A DNA stretch of 64,000 bases from Nitrospira sp. bin75 (lineage in GTDB: Bacteria; Nitrospirota; Nitrospiria; Nitrospirales; UBA8639), in NCBI GenBank assembly GCA_002238765.1, contig MPMZ01000004.1, positions 27,427 to 91,426 on the forward strand. The letters run 5' to 3'. The notes under the pieces were generated by a model that was not told the origin of the DNA, ran no database searches, and saw only the letters and a list, made by a program, of their open reading frames with translations. The translations under genes and the position numbers were made by a program. The stretch's first letter is position 1; the number at the start of each line of letters is the position of its first letter. Below are positions 42,451 to 52,037 of this stretch, piece by piece.

Positions 42451-44226
42451 GTGAAAATCTCTTTGCTATTTCCTCCAAGTTGGCATCCCTCACAACCCTA
42501 TTTGAGTCTCCCGTGCTTGACGGCTTTTCTTGACCAAGCCGGAATTACGGATAAGAGTCAACGGGACCTGAACATTGAACTTCTCGATACGATTCTGTCG
42601 AGAACGTATGGCTTGGAAGTCTATGAAAAGCTTGTTGAAAAGCTCAAGAAATTGGAGCATTCACGTGAACAGGAGACCGGACCGGGCAGTGATGAACATT
42701 ACGGTCGAATTGTGGAAGCCTTGGACCGGTTTCCCCATTTGATCGATCAGATCGAACCGGCCAAAGCTTCACTCCGTGGAGAAGAATTTTATGATATCGA
42801 ACGTTATCGGGAATGTCTGTTTTTAATCGACCGCTGGTTGGAAGTCGTGTCTTCGATTTATTTTCCAACGAGAATTACCGTGGTCGATAACCAGTTTTCC
42901 TATTCCATTTATTCTTCTCGAGACATTCTCAAAGCGATTCACGATGAAGAACAAAATCCCTATCTTGACTTGTATCGACAATACTTCCTCTCTTCTATCG
43001 TCGATGAAAACCCGGATTTGATTGGCGTATCCATCACCGCAACGTCTCAGATCATTCCCGGCCTGACCTTGTGCCGGCTCATCAAGGAAGCGAATCCCGA
43101 CATTCACGTGACCGTTGGCGGCAGTATCTTTACCCGGCTTGTGGATAATCTGCGCCGATGTGACCGGCTGTTCCAAGTGACGGATGATTTTATCGTCTTT
43201 GAGGGAGAGACGGCGTTATTGGAATTGGTGAATCAATTGGAAGGGAAAAAAATTTTTGCCAAGGTTCCCAATCTCATCTATCGGGAAAACGGCAAGGTGA
43301 TTGTCAACCAGCCGTTTTATTCAGAGAATTTGGCGCAACATCCGGCTCCCAATTACGATGGATTTCCTCTGGACCGGTATCTGGCCCCCAAAACGGTCTT
43401 GCCGGTGCAGTTTTCGCGGGGGTGTTATTATAAGGACTGTGCGTTCTGTGCTTTGACGTTGGACCATCAGAATTTTCGCCAAAAAGATCCCTTGAAGGTC
43501 GTAGACGAACTCCAGGCGCTTTCTCAAAAGTATGACACACCGTTTTTCTTTTTTACCGATGAATGTCTGGCCCTTTCGCCCACTCGCCGGCTGTGTAAAG
43601 AAATCCTGAAACGACAAGTAGACATCCAATGGACGGCCGAACTTCGTTTTGAGAAGAATCTCTCGAGAGAATTATTGACCTTAATGCGAGACGCCGGGTG
43701 CCACAAAATAGTGTTCGGATTGGAAACCTACAATAAGCGCATGATGGATTTTATGCAAAAAGGCATTTCCCAAGAGAGCGTCGACCGGATTTGTGCGGAT
43801 TGCGTTGACTTGGGTATCGGGGTGCATTGCTATATCATCGTGGGTTTCCCGACTGAAACGGAAGAGGAAGCCAGGGAAACCATGAACTTTATAGTGGAAA
43901 ATACGAAGTTGAATTCGTCCTATGGGTTTTCATGCCAACCCTGTCTCTTTGATCTCGAAAAAGAAGCCCCCATCATGAGCGACCCGGGAGGCTACGGGAT
44001 CCAGCGCATTATGCGACCGGCTGCGGAAGATTTGAGCTTGGGCTTTTTCTATGAAGTCAAGGAGGGCATGACGCCTGAACAGGCCGAAAAACTGTATCAA
44101 CACGTGTACGAAAAAGTCAGTGGAGTGGTCGTGGAATTGCCGTTTAATTATTCGATGGCTGATGGATTGCTGTACATCGCTCGACACAAACAACAACATG
44201 CCCCGGAATTCACTGCCGTTTCTTAA
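42451..44226 (+). CDS. B12-binding-type radical SAM protein
   Basis: 591 residues, GTG start after AAGGAGG. An N-terminal region with a B12-binding-like fold (PDLIGVSITATSQIIPGLTL, HVTVGGSIFTRL, about 185-235) precedes the radical SAM core with RGCYYKDCAFCAL (about 323-335). The iron-sulfur motif is C-x4-C-x2-C, a spacing found in some B12-radical SAM families instead of C-x3-C-x2-C. FFFTDECLAL and IVFGLETYNKRMM are typical barrel strands. The reaction is unknown. It opens a run of genes ending in two pentaheme cytochromes and may mature a cofactor or peptide for the NXR system; that link is by position only. Confidence 0.85.
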   Translation: MKISLLFPPSWHPSQPYLSLPCLTAFLDQAGITDKSQRDLNIELLDTILSRTYGLEVYEKLVEKLKKLEHSREQETGPGSDEHYGRIVEALDRFPHLIDQIEPAKASLRGEEFYDIERYRECLFLIDRWLEVVSSIYFPTRITVVDNQFSYSIYSSRDILKAIHDEEQNPYLDLYRQYFLSSIVDENPDLIGVSITATSQIIPGLTLCRLIKEANPDIHVTVGGSIFTRLVDNLRRCDRLFQVTDDFIVFEGETALLELVNQLEGKKIFAKVPNLIYRENGKVIVNQPFYSENLAQHPAPNYDGFPLDRYLAPKTVLPVQFSRGCYYKDCAFCALTLDHQNFRQKDPLKVVDELQALSQKYDTPFFFFTDECLALSPTRRLCKEILKRQVDIQWTAELRFEKNLSRELLTLMRDAGCHKIVFGLETYNKRMMDFMQKGISQESVDRICADCVDLGIGVHCYIIVGFPTETEEEARETMNFIVENTKLNSSYGFSCQPCLFDLEKEAPIMSDPGGYGIQRIMRPAAEDLSLGFFYEVKEGMTPEQAEKLYQHVYEKVSGVVVELPFNYSMADGLLYIARHKQQHAPEFTAVS

Positions 44227-44292
44227 TCGCGAAGAGCCGTCTGTGTGTTCTCAGTGCTGATCTGACGGGAAAGAGAAAAAAGCGGAACGGAT

Positions 44293-45408
44293 ATGACGGC
44301 AGCGCCGACATCGGGTCACGAAAGCGGAACCTCCACGAATCCCGGGATCCTGTTTGAATATGCGTTGAAAGTTCTCCTGCTTTCGGCGTTTTTAGAACTC
44401 GTTCTTTATCGCTTGGCCTCCCGGTTGGGCATGCACATGGCCAAGCTCGCCGAAAAATCAGAAGCTGTCAGGCTGACGTTTCAAACGCTCTCCTCCCTGG
44501 GATTTGTTCTTCTCAACGTCACCTCCATTCTGCTGTTCCTGGTCTTATTCATTTTGCTGATTCAAAAATTACGGGAGTCGACGTGGTCGGGCCGTTTTGA
44601 CGGGTTTCTGGTTCCGGCCGTCTCATTCCTCGTCGTGTTGACGGTCGTCTATCTCCTTTTCCCACCCGCTATGGTAGGTGCCGTCGTCTACAACCTCGTG
44701 TCCTTGGTGATCCTTTCCATCCTGATGGCGGAATTTCTGGTGACGCATCGTCTTTTGGCGCAACGTGTCACCGTTTCGTGTTTTGTGTTAGGCATTTGCG
44801 GATGGATCTATTACCAGACGGTCTCAACCACCTATGGCTTATTGGGCATTGTCGTTGCGCCGCCTCTCGTGAATGAAATCAGTCGAGGGGGAGAAGCCCT
44901 TATGGTCCTGGCGAGTATTCTTGTGTTGTGGTCGTACGGCAGCACGTCGCTTTTTACCAAGAATAAAACTCAACGGAAATGGGCCATGACCCTTCTGATC
45001 AGCGGAAGCGTGACCTTTTTGGTGTTGCTCTACGTCGATTTTTTCCTGTCACTGTATAGCCCCGTGCTTGCAGAAGACGCGAGAAAGGCAGGACAGGGGA
45101 TCGGTTGGGTGTTTCAAATGGGCATGGGGTACACCTTTTATTTACCCTTTGCCCTCTATATGGCAGGCTTTACCTGTTGGGCCTACACCGTCATCAAACT
45201 GGTGTTGATCGGTCGTCTGGCGGGATATGGCTTGGGGCTGATGTTTATGGCAGGATATGCCTTGCAATTGTCACATTTGACGTTAATGGTGGTTGTCGGG
45301 TTCATGCTGATGACGCTTGATAAGCGGGGCACGCTGGGAAAATTACGACAGAGGGCGGGAACGGTGGCCTATCCTCCGGTGACTCCTGCGTTCAGTCAAA
45401 TACGTTGA
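44293..45408 (+). CDS. Polytopic membrane protein of unknown function
   Basis: 371 residues with roughly nine helices, for example LKVLLLSAFLELVLYRLA, SILLFLVLFILLIQKL, FLVPAVSFLVVLTVVYLLF, MTLLISGSVTFLVLLYVDFF and GLGLMFMAGYALQLSHLTLM. The His in QLSHLT and several Tyr lie within helices, but no cofactor motif is recognised. It lies between the radical SAM gene and a TPR gene that begins at its stop. Not a known transporter by eye. Might be a quinone- or heme-related membrane component of the NXR cluster; uncertain. Confidence 0.72.
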   Translation: MTAAPTSGHESGTSTNPGILFEYALKVLLLSAFLELVLYRLASRLGMHMAKLAEKSEAVRLTFQTLSSLGFVLLNVTSILLFLVLFILLIQKLRESTWSGRFDGFLVPAVSFLVVLTVVYLLFPPAMVGAVVYNLVSLVILSILMAEFLVTHRLLAQRVTVSCFVLGICGWIYYQTVSTTYGLLGIVVAPPLVNEISRGGEALMVLASILVLWSYGSTSLFTKNKTQRKWAMTLLISGSVTFLVLLYVDFFLSLYSPVLAEDARKAGQGIGWVFQMGMGYTFYLPFALYMAGFTCWAYTVIKLVLIGRLAGYGLGLMFMAGYALQLSHLTLMVVVGFMLMTLDKRGTLGKLRQRAGTVAYPPVTPAFSQIR

Positions 45409-45425
45409 GAGGATATGTAACGATT

Positions 45426-46226
45426 ATGGAATCAGAACGTGTCGCAACAGAGAAAGAGGGTGGAGTAAGCGAGCCGCAGGCTCAGGAGCAGCCGCTGACT
45501 CCGGACGAAGAGATTGCGGAACTTGAAAAGTTACTCAGTGAAGAACCTGACGATTTTCAGGCCCGTTGCCGGTTGGGCGAACTGTATTTTGGAAAAGGGA
45601 AACTGGAAGACGCCTTGACCGAAGTCAAAAAGGCCGTAGAAATGGCCGAGGGATTGAGAACGGAAATGGATCGTTCTCTGGCCATGTACTATTCCAACCT
45701 GGGCACGATCTACGGCACCAAGGGCATGATGGACGATGCCTGTCCTCAATTCGAGCGAGCGTTGGAGTTGAACAAATATGACGTGTTGGCCTTGTTCAAT
45801 CTGGGAAGGCTTCATCACGATAAGAAAGAGTATATGCAGGCCAAGGAGTACTTCGAACGATTAATCGAAATTACCCCTGAAGATCCGATCGCTTGGTATA
45901 ATTTGGCTGGAGTCTATGAACAATTGGATAATCCGCAAGTGTCGGATTACAACACCCTTGATATGGCCGTCCAAGCCTATATGAAGGTGCTGGAATTCGA
46001 CCCCAAACATTTGGAGTCCAGTTTCAAACTCATGGACATTGCGTTTACGTTGAAAAAATCGGACATGGCTGTAAAAATCATGGAAGAAGCCGTTGAGCAC
46101 AGCCCGGATGAGCCGTTGGCGTATTACAACCTCATCAATACCTATGAAAAGTGTAAAATGTTTGAACAGGCTGAAGATGCGCGGCAACGGTTAAAACAGC
46201 GGTTTGCGAAACGGGCCCGTGAATAA
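45426..46226 (+). CDS. TPR-repeat protein
   Basis: 266 residues from ATG at 45426; an in-frame TTG at 45405 overlapping the previous stop is a possible alternative because GAGAGGA sits nearer to it. An acidic start leads into five to six TPR units: [69 protein letters not shown] and [18 protein letters not shown]. No signal peptide, so cytoplasmic. TPR proteins mediate protein contacts; next to tatA it could help deliver a folded substrate to the Tat machinery. That is inference. Confidence 0.86.
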   Translation: MESERVATEKEGGVSEPQAQEQPLTPDEEIAELEKLLSEEPDDFQARCRLGELYFGKGKLEDALTEVKKAVEMAEGLRTEMDRSLAMYYSNLGTIYGTKGMMDDACPQFERALELNKYDVLALFNLGRLHHDKKEYMQAKEYFERLIEITPEDPIAWYNLAGVYEQLDNPQVSDYNTLDMAVQAYMKVLEFDPKHLESSFKLMDIAFTLKKSDMAVKIMEEAVEHSPDEPLAYYNLINTYEKCKMFEQAEDARQRLKQRFAKRARE

Positions 46227-46258
46227 GGGCATTCTTGTCCCAAAAGGAGAAAACGATC

Positions 46259-46564
46259 ATGTTTGGGAGTTTAGGCTTTACCGAGTTGATTCTGATACTG
46301 TTCATTGTTCTGATCATATTCGGCGCCGGGAAATTACCCCAACTCGGTGAGGGGGTCGGGAAGGCGATCAAGGGCTTCAAGAAATCCGTCAATGAAGCAG
46401 AAGCCATTGATCTCGAGGCGCAGAATCTGGCGGAGCAGCAAGCCCAGGCCCAAGTGAGTCCGCAAGGCGCGGACGCGGCGCCGCCCCCGGCTCCGCAAAA
46501 CGAGCAAACGGTTCCTCCAACACAAGCCACTCAACCAGAACCGGCTGAGACGCCGAAGAGTTAA
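46259..46564 (+). CDS. tatA: Twin-arginine translocase subunit TatA/TatE
   Basis: 101 residues from ATG at 46259, preceded by AAAAGGAG. The short N-terminal helix and amphipathic region ([38 protein letters not shown]) are diagnostic for TatA/E. The tail after residue 50 is a long Ala/Gln/Pro-rich segment, common in this family. TatA forms the Tat pore for folded, cofactor-containing proteins. Placement among NXR accessory genes and next to a TPR protein fits export of a molybdoenzyme. No tatB/tatC is seen in the window. Confidence 0.92.
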   Translation: MFGSLGFTELILILFIVLIIFGAGKLPQLGEGVGKAIKGFKKSVNEAEAIDLEAQNLAEQQAQAQVSPQGADAAPPPAPQNEQTVPPTQATQPEPAETPKS

Positions 46565-46606
46565 TGGCGTGCGGTTCTGCGTCGAGAACACATTCAGGAG
46601 TACGGT

Positions 46607-47860
46607 ATGGAAACGAGCGTAGAGTCATTGGTCGGGAAAATTGAAACATTTGCGGGAAACGGAAAATCTCGAAGTACGGGTGACGGGAAACGTGCGAAGA
46701 AAGCAGGGATTCCCTTACCCAATCACATTTGTGCCGACAAGGAGGGGCGTTGGCTCTACATCGCTGAAAACGGGTCGGACCGGGTTCGGCGGGTCGACTT
46801 GGAGACCGGGACCATTCACAACTATGCGGGCATTGGAGAGACGTGTTACAGCGGGGACTATGGTCCTTGCGGAGAAGCGGGTCTGTACCTGCCGTTGAGC
46901 GTGGCGATTGACGCCAACAACGACTTGTATATTTGTGATTCCGGAAGCAATCGCATTCGTAAAGTCGATCACGAGACCGATATTATTACCACGGTCGTGG
47001 GTTCCGGGGATTCCGGATTCAATGGGGACGGCCCGGCGTTGGAAGTGAATTTGACCTATCCGGGTGCGATTGCCTTCGATTCGGAAAACAACCTGTACAT
47101 TGCGGATACCCAAGCCCACCGTATTCGAAGATACGATCCTCGAACGGGCATGGTGACCACCATTGCGGGGACCTGGTCCAGAGCCGATGAAGACTGGATC
47201 AGCCCCTTGACCGCACAAAACCTGGTCGTGCTTTCCGGTGACGCGATCGGCATCGACTTCAGTGACGATCAAGGATGGCTTCGCCCGCAATGTTCGGATA
47301 ATTTGGATCTGTCTCCCTATCTTGACGACGGCCGTCCGGCGCTGGAAGCGAAACTATGGGACATCGTGGCGATTGACGTGGACGCAGGCGGGAACGTCTT
47401 CCTCACGGACAAGGCCAGTAACCGCATCCGCAAGGTTGACGCACAAACGGGCATGATTTCCACCGTGGCCGGAGTCTGTCGTTTTGGGTATGACGGAGAT
47501 GGAAAGCCCGCGGTGAGGTCCATGTTGAACGTGCCGGAGGCGGCCATTGTCGATCAGGAGGCGAACGTCTATATTGCCGATTCGATGAATCATCGCATCC
47601 GCAAAGTCGATCCCGCCACGGGCCTGATCGAGACCATTGCGGGGAACGGAGACAGCGGATACGACGATAAGAACATGGGAGGGTGTGGCGCCGCACGTTT
47701 TGTGGCCAAAGAAGATGCCGGGATGTTGAAACATGGTGACGGGCACCTCGCCGTCGATGCGGTGGTGAATGCCCCGTCAGGCTTGGCCCTTGACGGTCAA
47801 GGCCATCTCTACATTTGTGAACGCAACGAAAATAAAGTCCGGCGCGTCAAACTCCGGTAA
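46607..47860 (+). CDS. NHL-repeat beta-propeller protein
   Basis: 417 residues, ATG after CAGGAG. No signal peptide. Repeating NHL units (LYIAENGSDRVRRVD, LYICDSGSNRIRKVDH, LYIADTQAHRIRRYD, VFLTDKASNRIRKVDAQ, VYIADSMNHRIRKVDP, LYICERNENKVRRVKL) alternate with IxTxAGxGxxGYxGDG turns, building about six blades. Such propellers bind ligands or proteins. It sits 42 bases after tatA and 13 before an NxrC-like gene, so probably co-transcribed. Location without a signal peptide suggests a cytoplasmic assembly role, but non-classical export cannot be excluded. Confidence 0.88.
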   Translation: METSVESLVGKIETFAGNGKSRSTGDGKRAKKAGIPLPNHICADKEGRWLYIAENGSDRVRRVDLETGTIHNYAGIGETCYSGDYGPCGEAGLYLPLSVAIDANNDLYICDSGSNRIRKVDHETDIITTVVGSGDSGFNGDGPALEVNLTYPGAIAFDSENNLYIADTQAHRIRRYDPRTGMVTTIAGTWSRADEDWISPLTAQNLVVLSGDAIGIDFSDDQGWLRPQCSDNLDLSPYLDDGRPALEAKLWDIVAIDVDAGGNVFLTDKASNRIRKVDAQTGMISTVAGVCRFGYDGDGKPAVRSMLNVPEAAIVDQEANVYIADSMNHRIRKVDPATGLIETIAGNGDSGYDDKNMGGCGAARFVAKEDAGMLKHGDGHLAVDAVVNAPSGLALDGQGHLYICERNENKVRRVKLR

Positions 47861-47873
47861 GGATGGATGGCAG

Positions 47874-48767
47874 ATGAGTGAAACGGCTTGTCCCAACATT
47901 GGAAACGGTACGGTGAAATCGAAACGAGCCCTGCCCCGCTCTCTGATCCTGACGGGATCAGCCGTGCTGTTGCTGGCGGTGGCACTTGGCTGGCTCGGTA
48001 TTCCCGTGGTGAGTTCTCAAGGGATTGTCATCCGGTCCCATTTTACGGAAGGCGCGATTCCGACGAAGCCGGATGACGCGGCATGGGAGACGATTGCGCC
48101 CATTCCTATTCCACTGAGCGGCCAGATCATCACTCGGCCGGTGTGGCCGGAACCGAGCGCCAAAGTCATCTCGGTCAGGTCGGTTCATAATGGCAAAGAC
48201 ATCTCATTCCTGGTGGAATGGCAGGATGCGACCAAGAACGAACGGCTGACGCCAGGGGTGTTTCGGGACGGGGCGGCCCTGGCCCTCCCGCTTGGGAATG
48301 CCCCGGCGTTTTTCTGTATGGGCCAATTGGATCACTACGTGAATATCTGGCATTGGAAAGCGGATTGGCAAAGCGACGTGGATCGCAGAAAAGCCAGGGC
48401 CAAGGAAAGAGGCCGCAAGAGAAGAGGCATTCGAAAATTCGAAGTGATCCCTCGCCGGCCCTCCTCGGTCGAAGACCTCATTGGCGGCGGATTCAGTACG
48501 TTGACGAGCAAGACCCGGCAAGGCAAGGTCAAGGGCGAAGCTGAATGGAAAAGCGGGTTTTGGCGAGTCGTCATGAAGCGTCCCTTGACCAAATCCGGAG
48601 ATGATACGGAGAATGAAGCTCTCCTGGTCCCCGGCCGAATGCAAGCCGTGGCCTTTGCCGTCTGGAACGGCGAGAATAAAGAAAGGAATGGACAAAAAGC
48701 AGTGGCGTCGTGGCTCCAACTGCTGGTCGATCCAGTGGGTGGCCCGATGGCTTCGACGAAATCATGA
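47874..48767 (+). CDS. EB_dh-type heme b subunit, NxrC-like (2), with signal anchor
   Basis: 297 residues from ATG at 47874; the frame is open upstream within the NHL gene but the helix (SLILTGSAVLLLAVALGWLG) starts shortly after this ATG. The domain parallels the gene at 41214: PDDAAWETIAPIPIPLSGQ, FFCMGQLDH with Met149, VNIWHWKADW, WRVVMKRPL with Lys235, and AFAVWNGENKERNG, so both heme b ligands are kept. It has a very basic insertion (RRKARAKERGRKRRG, about 171-185). Second NXR-type gamma-subunit candidate in the window, followed by PDZ and cytochrome genes. Confidence 0.82.
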   Translation: MSETACPNIGNGTVKSKRALPRSLILTGSAVLLLAVALGWLGIPVVSSQGIVIRSHFTEGAIPTKPDDAAWETIAPIPIPLSGQIITRPVWPEPSAKVISVRSVHNGKDISFLVEWQDATKNERLTPGVFRDGAALALPLGNAPAFFCMGQLDHYVNIWHWKADWQSDVDRRKARAKERGRKRRGIRKFEVIPRRPSSVEDLIGGGFSTLTSKTRQGKVKGEAEWKSGFWRVVMKRPLTKSGDDTENEALLVPGRMQAVAFAVWNGENKERNGQKAVASWLQLLVDPVGGPMASTKS

Positions 48768-48831
48768 GTCATCGGTCGCCCAACGTTTTCCTCACGTGTG
48801 CCTGTTCTCTCCCTACCATGAAGGTCGAAAG

Positions 48832-49263
48832 ATGATGATGCGATGGGCTCTCAGTGTCGTGTTGATGACGTGTGTCAGTGGCCTTGTGTGGTCGCCTGTG
48901 GTCTCTTTTGCAGAAGAAATGACCGAAGATCGCGCCTATGCCCTGGCGGAAGAGTTTGGCATCGACGTTGGCGAAGTCGATGAAGAGATTAAGGAACTGC
49001 TCGGCCTGACCAAGGCCGAAGGAGTGGTGGTCTTCGGGGTGATTGGCAGCTCGCCGGCAGATCGGGCCGGCATCAAAGTCAAGGCCGTGATCAAGGAGGT
49101 GGACGGAAAAGACATCCGGAACATGCTGCAGTTGGGAAAAGCGCTTGAAAAGGCGATGCCGACTCAGAATTTTTCGGTGGCGACGTTTGAACCGGCCGGC
49201 ATCGATGACCAGGGCGTCGGCGGCGGGATGAATTTCCACTTCGTCCGTGTTGAGAAAGATTAG
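48832..49263 (+). CDS. Exported PDZ-domain protein
   Basis: 143 residues. Three ATG in a row at 48832, 48835 and 48838, after AAGG, start a signal peptide (MRWALSVVLMTCVSGLVW, cleavage near SFA-EE). The rest is a single PDZ domain: LLGLTKAEGVVVFGVIGSS, PADRAGIKVKAVIKEVDGK and DIRNMLQLGKALEKA. No protease domain, so it is probably a periplasmic adaptor. The stop overlaps the GTG start of the next gene by one base, implying coupling with the pentaheme cytochrome. Confidence 0.85.
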   Translation: MMMRWALSVVLMTCVSGLVWSPVVSFAEEMTEDRAYALAEEFGIDVGEVDEEIKELLGLTKAEGVVVFGVIGSSPADRAGIKVKAVIKEVDGKDIRNMLQLGKALEKAMPTQNFSVATFEPAGIDDQGVGGGMNFHFVRVEKD

Positions 49264-50630
49264 TGACAACCATGCCGACATTTCGAAACGACGGGAACCA
49301 CACGAAGAGACGTGGAAAAGTGAGAGGCCGCTGGCTGATGGTGCTGATGGGGATCCTGTGGGTTGCACTCCCATGTGCAAACGCACAGGAGGCCCCGAAG
49401 GTTCCTGAAAGCCACAAGTGGATCAAGGAAATCGAAGAAGTCTTTTTGCCCTCCGATCATTGCAAACAATGTCACGATCGTCACTACGAGGAATGGAAAG
49501 GGATGCGGGAGCAAACCCCCGACCTCAAGACGTTCGGGCGGGTGGATGGGGCCCTGTTGCATGGGACCGCGCTCACGTCTCCCGTGTTCAAGACCGTCCT
49601 CGGCCTGTGGCTGCAAACGAAACCAACCGCAGAAGAAAAAACGCGATGCCTGTCGTGTCATGCGCCTGCGGTCACGGTGTTCCCTCAATATACTGAAAAC
49701 ATCATCGCGCAGGTCTTGTCGCAGAAGCCGAAAAAACGAGGCAGGAGAGCCAAGAAAACCCATGGAGTGGAAGGGATCAGTTGTTCGTCCTGTCACCTGA
49801 TTGATTCCGTACGCGAGGAAAATACGGATTTCCCGGCGTTTAAGATCAATCCGGGAAAGACCTTTTTCGGGCCTTATGCCGATGCCGAAGAAAACCTCGT
49901 GCATCCCTCGAAACAGGCTCCGGTGTATAAGGGCGCGCAATTTTGTGCTTCCTGTCACTTCAGTAAAGTCAAAGACGTCACCAAGGCCGATTTGCCAGGA
50001 CAGATTCTGAAAGGGACGATTTGTCAGGATTGCCACATGGAGCAGTCGACCGGGAGTTCTACCTCCAAACGCGGCTCGTTGACGCGGCCCATCGGGCGAC
50101 ATTGGTTTCAAGGGATCGTGATCCCGGGTATCATGCTCAGCAATCGAAACCTGCAAGCCGAGTGGTTCCCGCGGGTGGATCTTGAGGTCGGGCAGTCGGG
50201 GAACGGCGTTGAAGGCAGGGTATTGGTCAGAAACGGAAGTCTCCCCCACGTGTTCCCCGGTGGCGACCCCGTACTGAAGCAGTTTTTCGTGACGGTGACC
50301 GTGAAGGACGCCGATGGGCACGTCCTGGGGACCCAAGAGGAACGATTCGGTTTACCGTTTGAGGAAATTCTGCGTGGGCCGATTCCGAACCCGCTCGTCA
50401 ATGGCGGAACAACGCGGAAGGTGCCGTTCTCCATAGAAATCAAGGGAGGCGCCGCGCCGAGTTACGTCGAGGCCTCCCTGAATTATGCCTTGATTCCCAA
50501 ACCAAGCCAGGCATTGATTGATCAATATCTCGGGACCCTGGAACACAAACGGGAGAAAAAGAAAGCCGCGGAAATCATTGAGGACTATTCATCGCGACGA
50601 CTGCTGACGTTCCGGACGAAATCCCTATAA
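49263..50630 (+). CDS. Periplasmic pentaheme c-type cytochrome (1)
   Basis: 455 residues from GTG at 49263 (ATG at 49272 possible). Signal peptide (WLMVLMGILWVALPCANAQ). Five heme sites: CKQCH (67-71), CLSCH (129-133), CSSCH (174-178), CASCH (228-232) and CQDCH (254-258), in a cytochrome c554-like arrangement with HYEEW after the first site. The C-terminal 190 residues form a beta-rich domain without hemes (VDLEVGQSGNGVEGRVLV). It likely carries electrons in the periplasm; in nitrifiers c554-like proteins accept electrons from N-oxidation, but substrate is not shown here. Tandem with a second pentaheme gene. Confidence 0.86.
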   Translation: MTTMPTFRNDGNHTKRRGKVRGRWLMVLMGILWVALPCANAQEAPKVPESHKWIKEIEEVFLPSDHCKQCHDRHYEEWKGMREQTPDLKTFGRVDGALLHGTALTSPVFKTVLGLWLQTKPTAEEKTRCLSCHAPAVTVFPQYTENIIAQVLSQKPKKRGRRAKKTHGVEGISCSSCHLIDSVREENTDFPAFKINPGKTFFGPYADAEENLVHPSKQAPVYKGAQFCASCHFSKVKDVTKADLPGQILKGTICQDCHMEQSTGSSTSKRGSLTRPIGRHWFQGIVIPGIMLSNRNLQAEWFPRVDLEVGQSGNGVEGRVLVRNGSLPHVFPGGDPVLKQFFVTVTVKDADGHVLGTQEERFGLPFEEILRGPIPNPLVNGGTTRKVPFSIEIKGGAAPSYVEASLNYALIPKPSQALIDQYLGTLEHKREKKKAAEIIEDYSSRRLLTFRTKSL

Positions 50631-50679
50631 TCAGCCACTTTTTTCACGAATGCCAACCTGATCGATTGAGGGCGACTTC

Positions 50680-51930
50680 ATGCATAAACTTTTCCAGGCA
50701 ATAGGTTGGGCCATCGGTGTATTCGTGGCAATCAGCGTGTTCATGGTTGCCGTTGATGTTCCTGTGCCCCAAACAGTGGCCGCTCAGAAGAGCTCAAAGA
50801 AACCGTTGACCAAGGCGTTCCCCGATTCACAGAAATGCAAGCGGTGTCATTTGCGGGTGTTTGAAGAATGGGAGGCCTCCGCTCAATCCCGGTCAATTCT
50901 GAGTGCTCCCTTTCGGGTCTCGTTGGAGCGTTACCGGGCGACCTCCGGTGATGAAGAAGGCAGAATGTGTTTCCGATGCCACGCGCCGAGCGTATTGGAA
51001 TATCCCGACCATACGGGCGTCTATATCAAGGAAATCGAATCCGGGGATCCCAGGCTGGACGGAGTGGGGTGCTCTCAATGTCACTTGATCAAAGACGTGG
51101 ATCCCAAACAGCATCCGCCGCATCCGATCTATCAACTGGAACGGACCGTCTTCGGCAGCTATAAAAAGCCGGCGGACAATCTGGCGCATCAATCCGTTCC
51201 CGCGGAACTCTATAGTCAATCGCAGTATTGCGTGACCTGTCATGAAAATTTGCCGGGCTATGAAAAACTTCCGGACCTGCTGGGTCCCTGGCAGCAGACT
51301 GAAACCCAACAGGCGGGGAAAAATTGCCAGTCGTGCCATATGCCCGAGGCCTTCGGCGAGTCGGCGAATGGAGAACGGAACCGAAAGATTTCAAACCACA
51401 GTTTTCCCGGCCGTTTTGGCAAGGTGCGTGCCGATGCCGTGAAAGTGAAAGTCGAGACCGAAGTCAAAGGTGAGGAATCCGAAGTCAGGGTCACGGTCCA
51501 GAGCCTGGTCCCGCATAATCTTCCGTTACCCCATCCCGGATGGTCCCGCGTGGAACTCGATCTGACGATCCTGGGGAAAAATTTAAGAAAAGCCTACGTG
51601 GAAAAACGCTACTATGAACGCGTGTTCGGGACGAAAGACGGAAAAGCCACCGTCTTCGACTTCGAAGCCGTCAAGGTCCTGAAAGAGAACGTCCTCAAGC
51701 CTGAAGAACAACGGGTCGAAACGTTCACCTTCCCGACGCCCGGGAACGCCCCATCCATGGACGTGATTGTCACCATGACCTATGCTCCTATTTATGGGCC
51801 TGAAGCGTTCATGAAAGAAGTCGAACAGCGGGCGTCCCTGGGGAAAAAGGATCGCGCATTCAAGCCTGTCCAAATCATTCGCTATAAAGAAAATGTCCAG
51901 TTGAAAGATTTCAAGAAAGTCTCAGGTTAA
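50680..51930 (+). CDS. Pentaheme c-type cytochrome with N-terminal anchor (2)
   Basis: 416 residues. N-terminal helix (AIGWAIGVFVAISVFMVAV), then five heme sites: CKRCH (53-57), CFRCH (97-101), CSQCH (131-135), CVTCH (184-188) and CQSCH (216-220). Site order and spacing match the preceding gene, and the heme-free C-terminal domain is again beta-rich (RADAVKVKVETEVKGEE, VTVQSLVPHNLPLPHPG). The pair probably arose by duplication. Ends the cluster at a bidirectional terminator. Role inferred: electron transfer between NXR-type enzyme and the oxidase chain. Confidence 0.86.
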   Translation: MHKLFQAIGWAIGVFVAISVFMVAVDVPVPQTVAAQKSSKKPLTKAFPDSQKCKRCHLRVFEEWEASAQSRSILSAPFRVSLERYRATSGDEEGRMCFRCHAPSVLEYPDHTGVYIKEIESGDPRLDGVGCSQCHLIKDVDPKQHPPHPIYQLERTVFGSYKKPADNLAHQSVPAELYSQSQYCVTCHENLPGYEKLPDLLGPWQQTETQQAGKNCQSCHMPEAFGESANGERNRKISNHSFPGRFGKVRADAVKVKVETEVKGEESEVRVTVQSLVPHNLPLPHPGWSRVELDLTILGKNLRKAYVEKRYYERVFGTKDGKATVFDFEAVKVLKENVLKPEEQRVETFTFPTPGNAPSMDVIVTMTYAPIYGPEAFMKEVEQRASLGKKDRAFKPVQIIRYKENVQLKDFKKVSG

Positions 51931-51950
51931 CCGAGTCATTGTTTGCCGTA

Positions 51951-51987
51951 TAAAGGGGAGAAGGGTCATGACCCTTCTCCCCTTTAT
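51951..51987. terminator. Perfect 36-bp palindrome, bidirectional terminator
   Basis: A perfect 18-bp dyad centred on TCATGA, with A-runs at the 5' side and T-runs at the 3' side, between the convergent cytochrome and ilvD genes. Works as a terminator on either strand. Confidence 0.9.
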
Positions 51988-52037
51988 TTCGTGTGCTGGT
52001 TTTGAGGTCGGGCGTCAGATCGTCTTGGAATGCGTCG

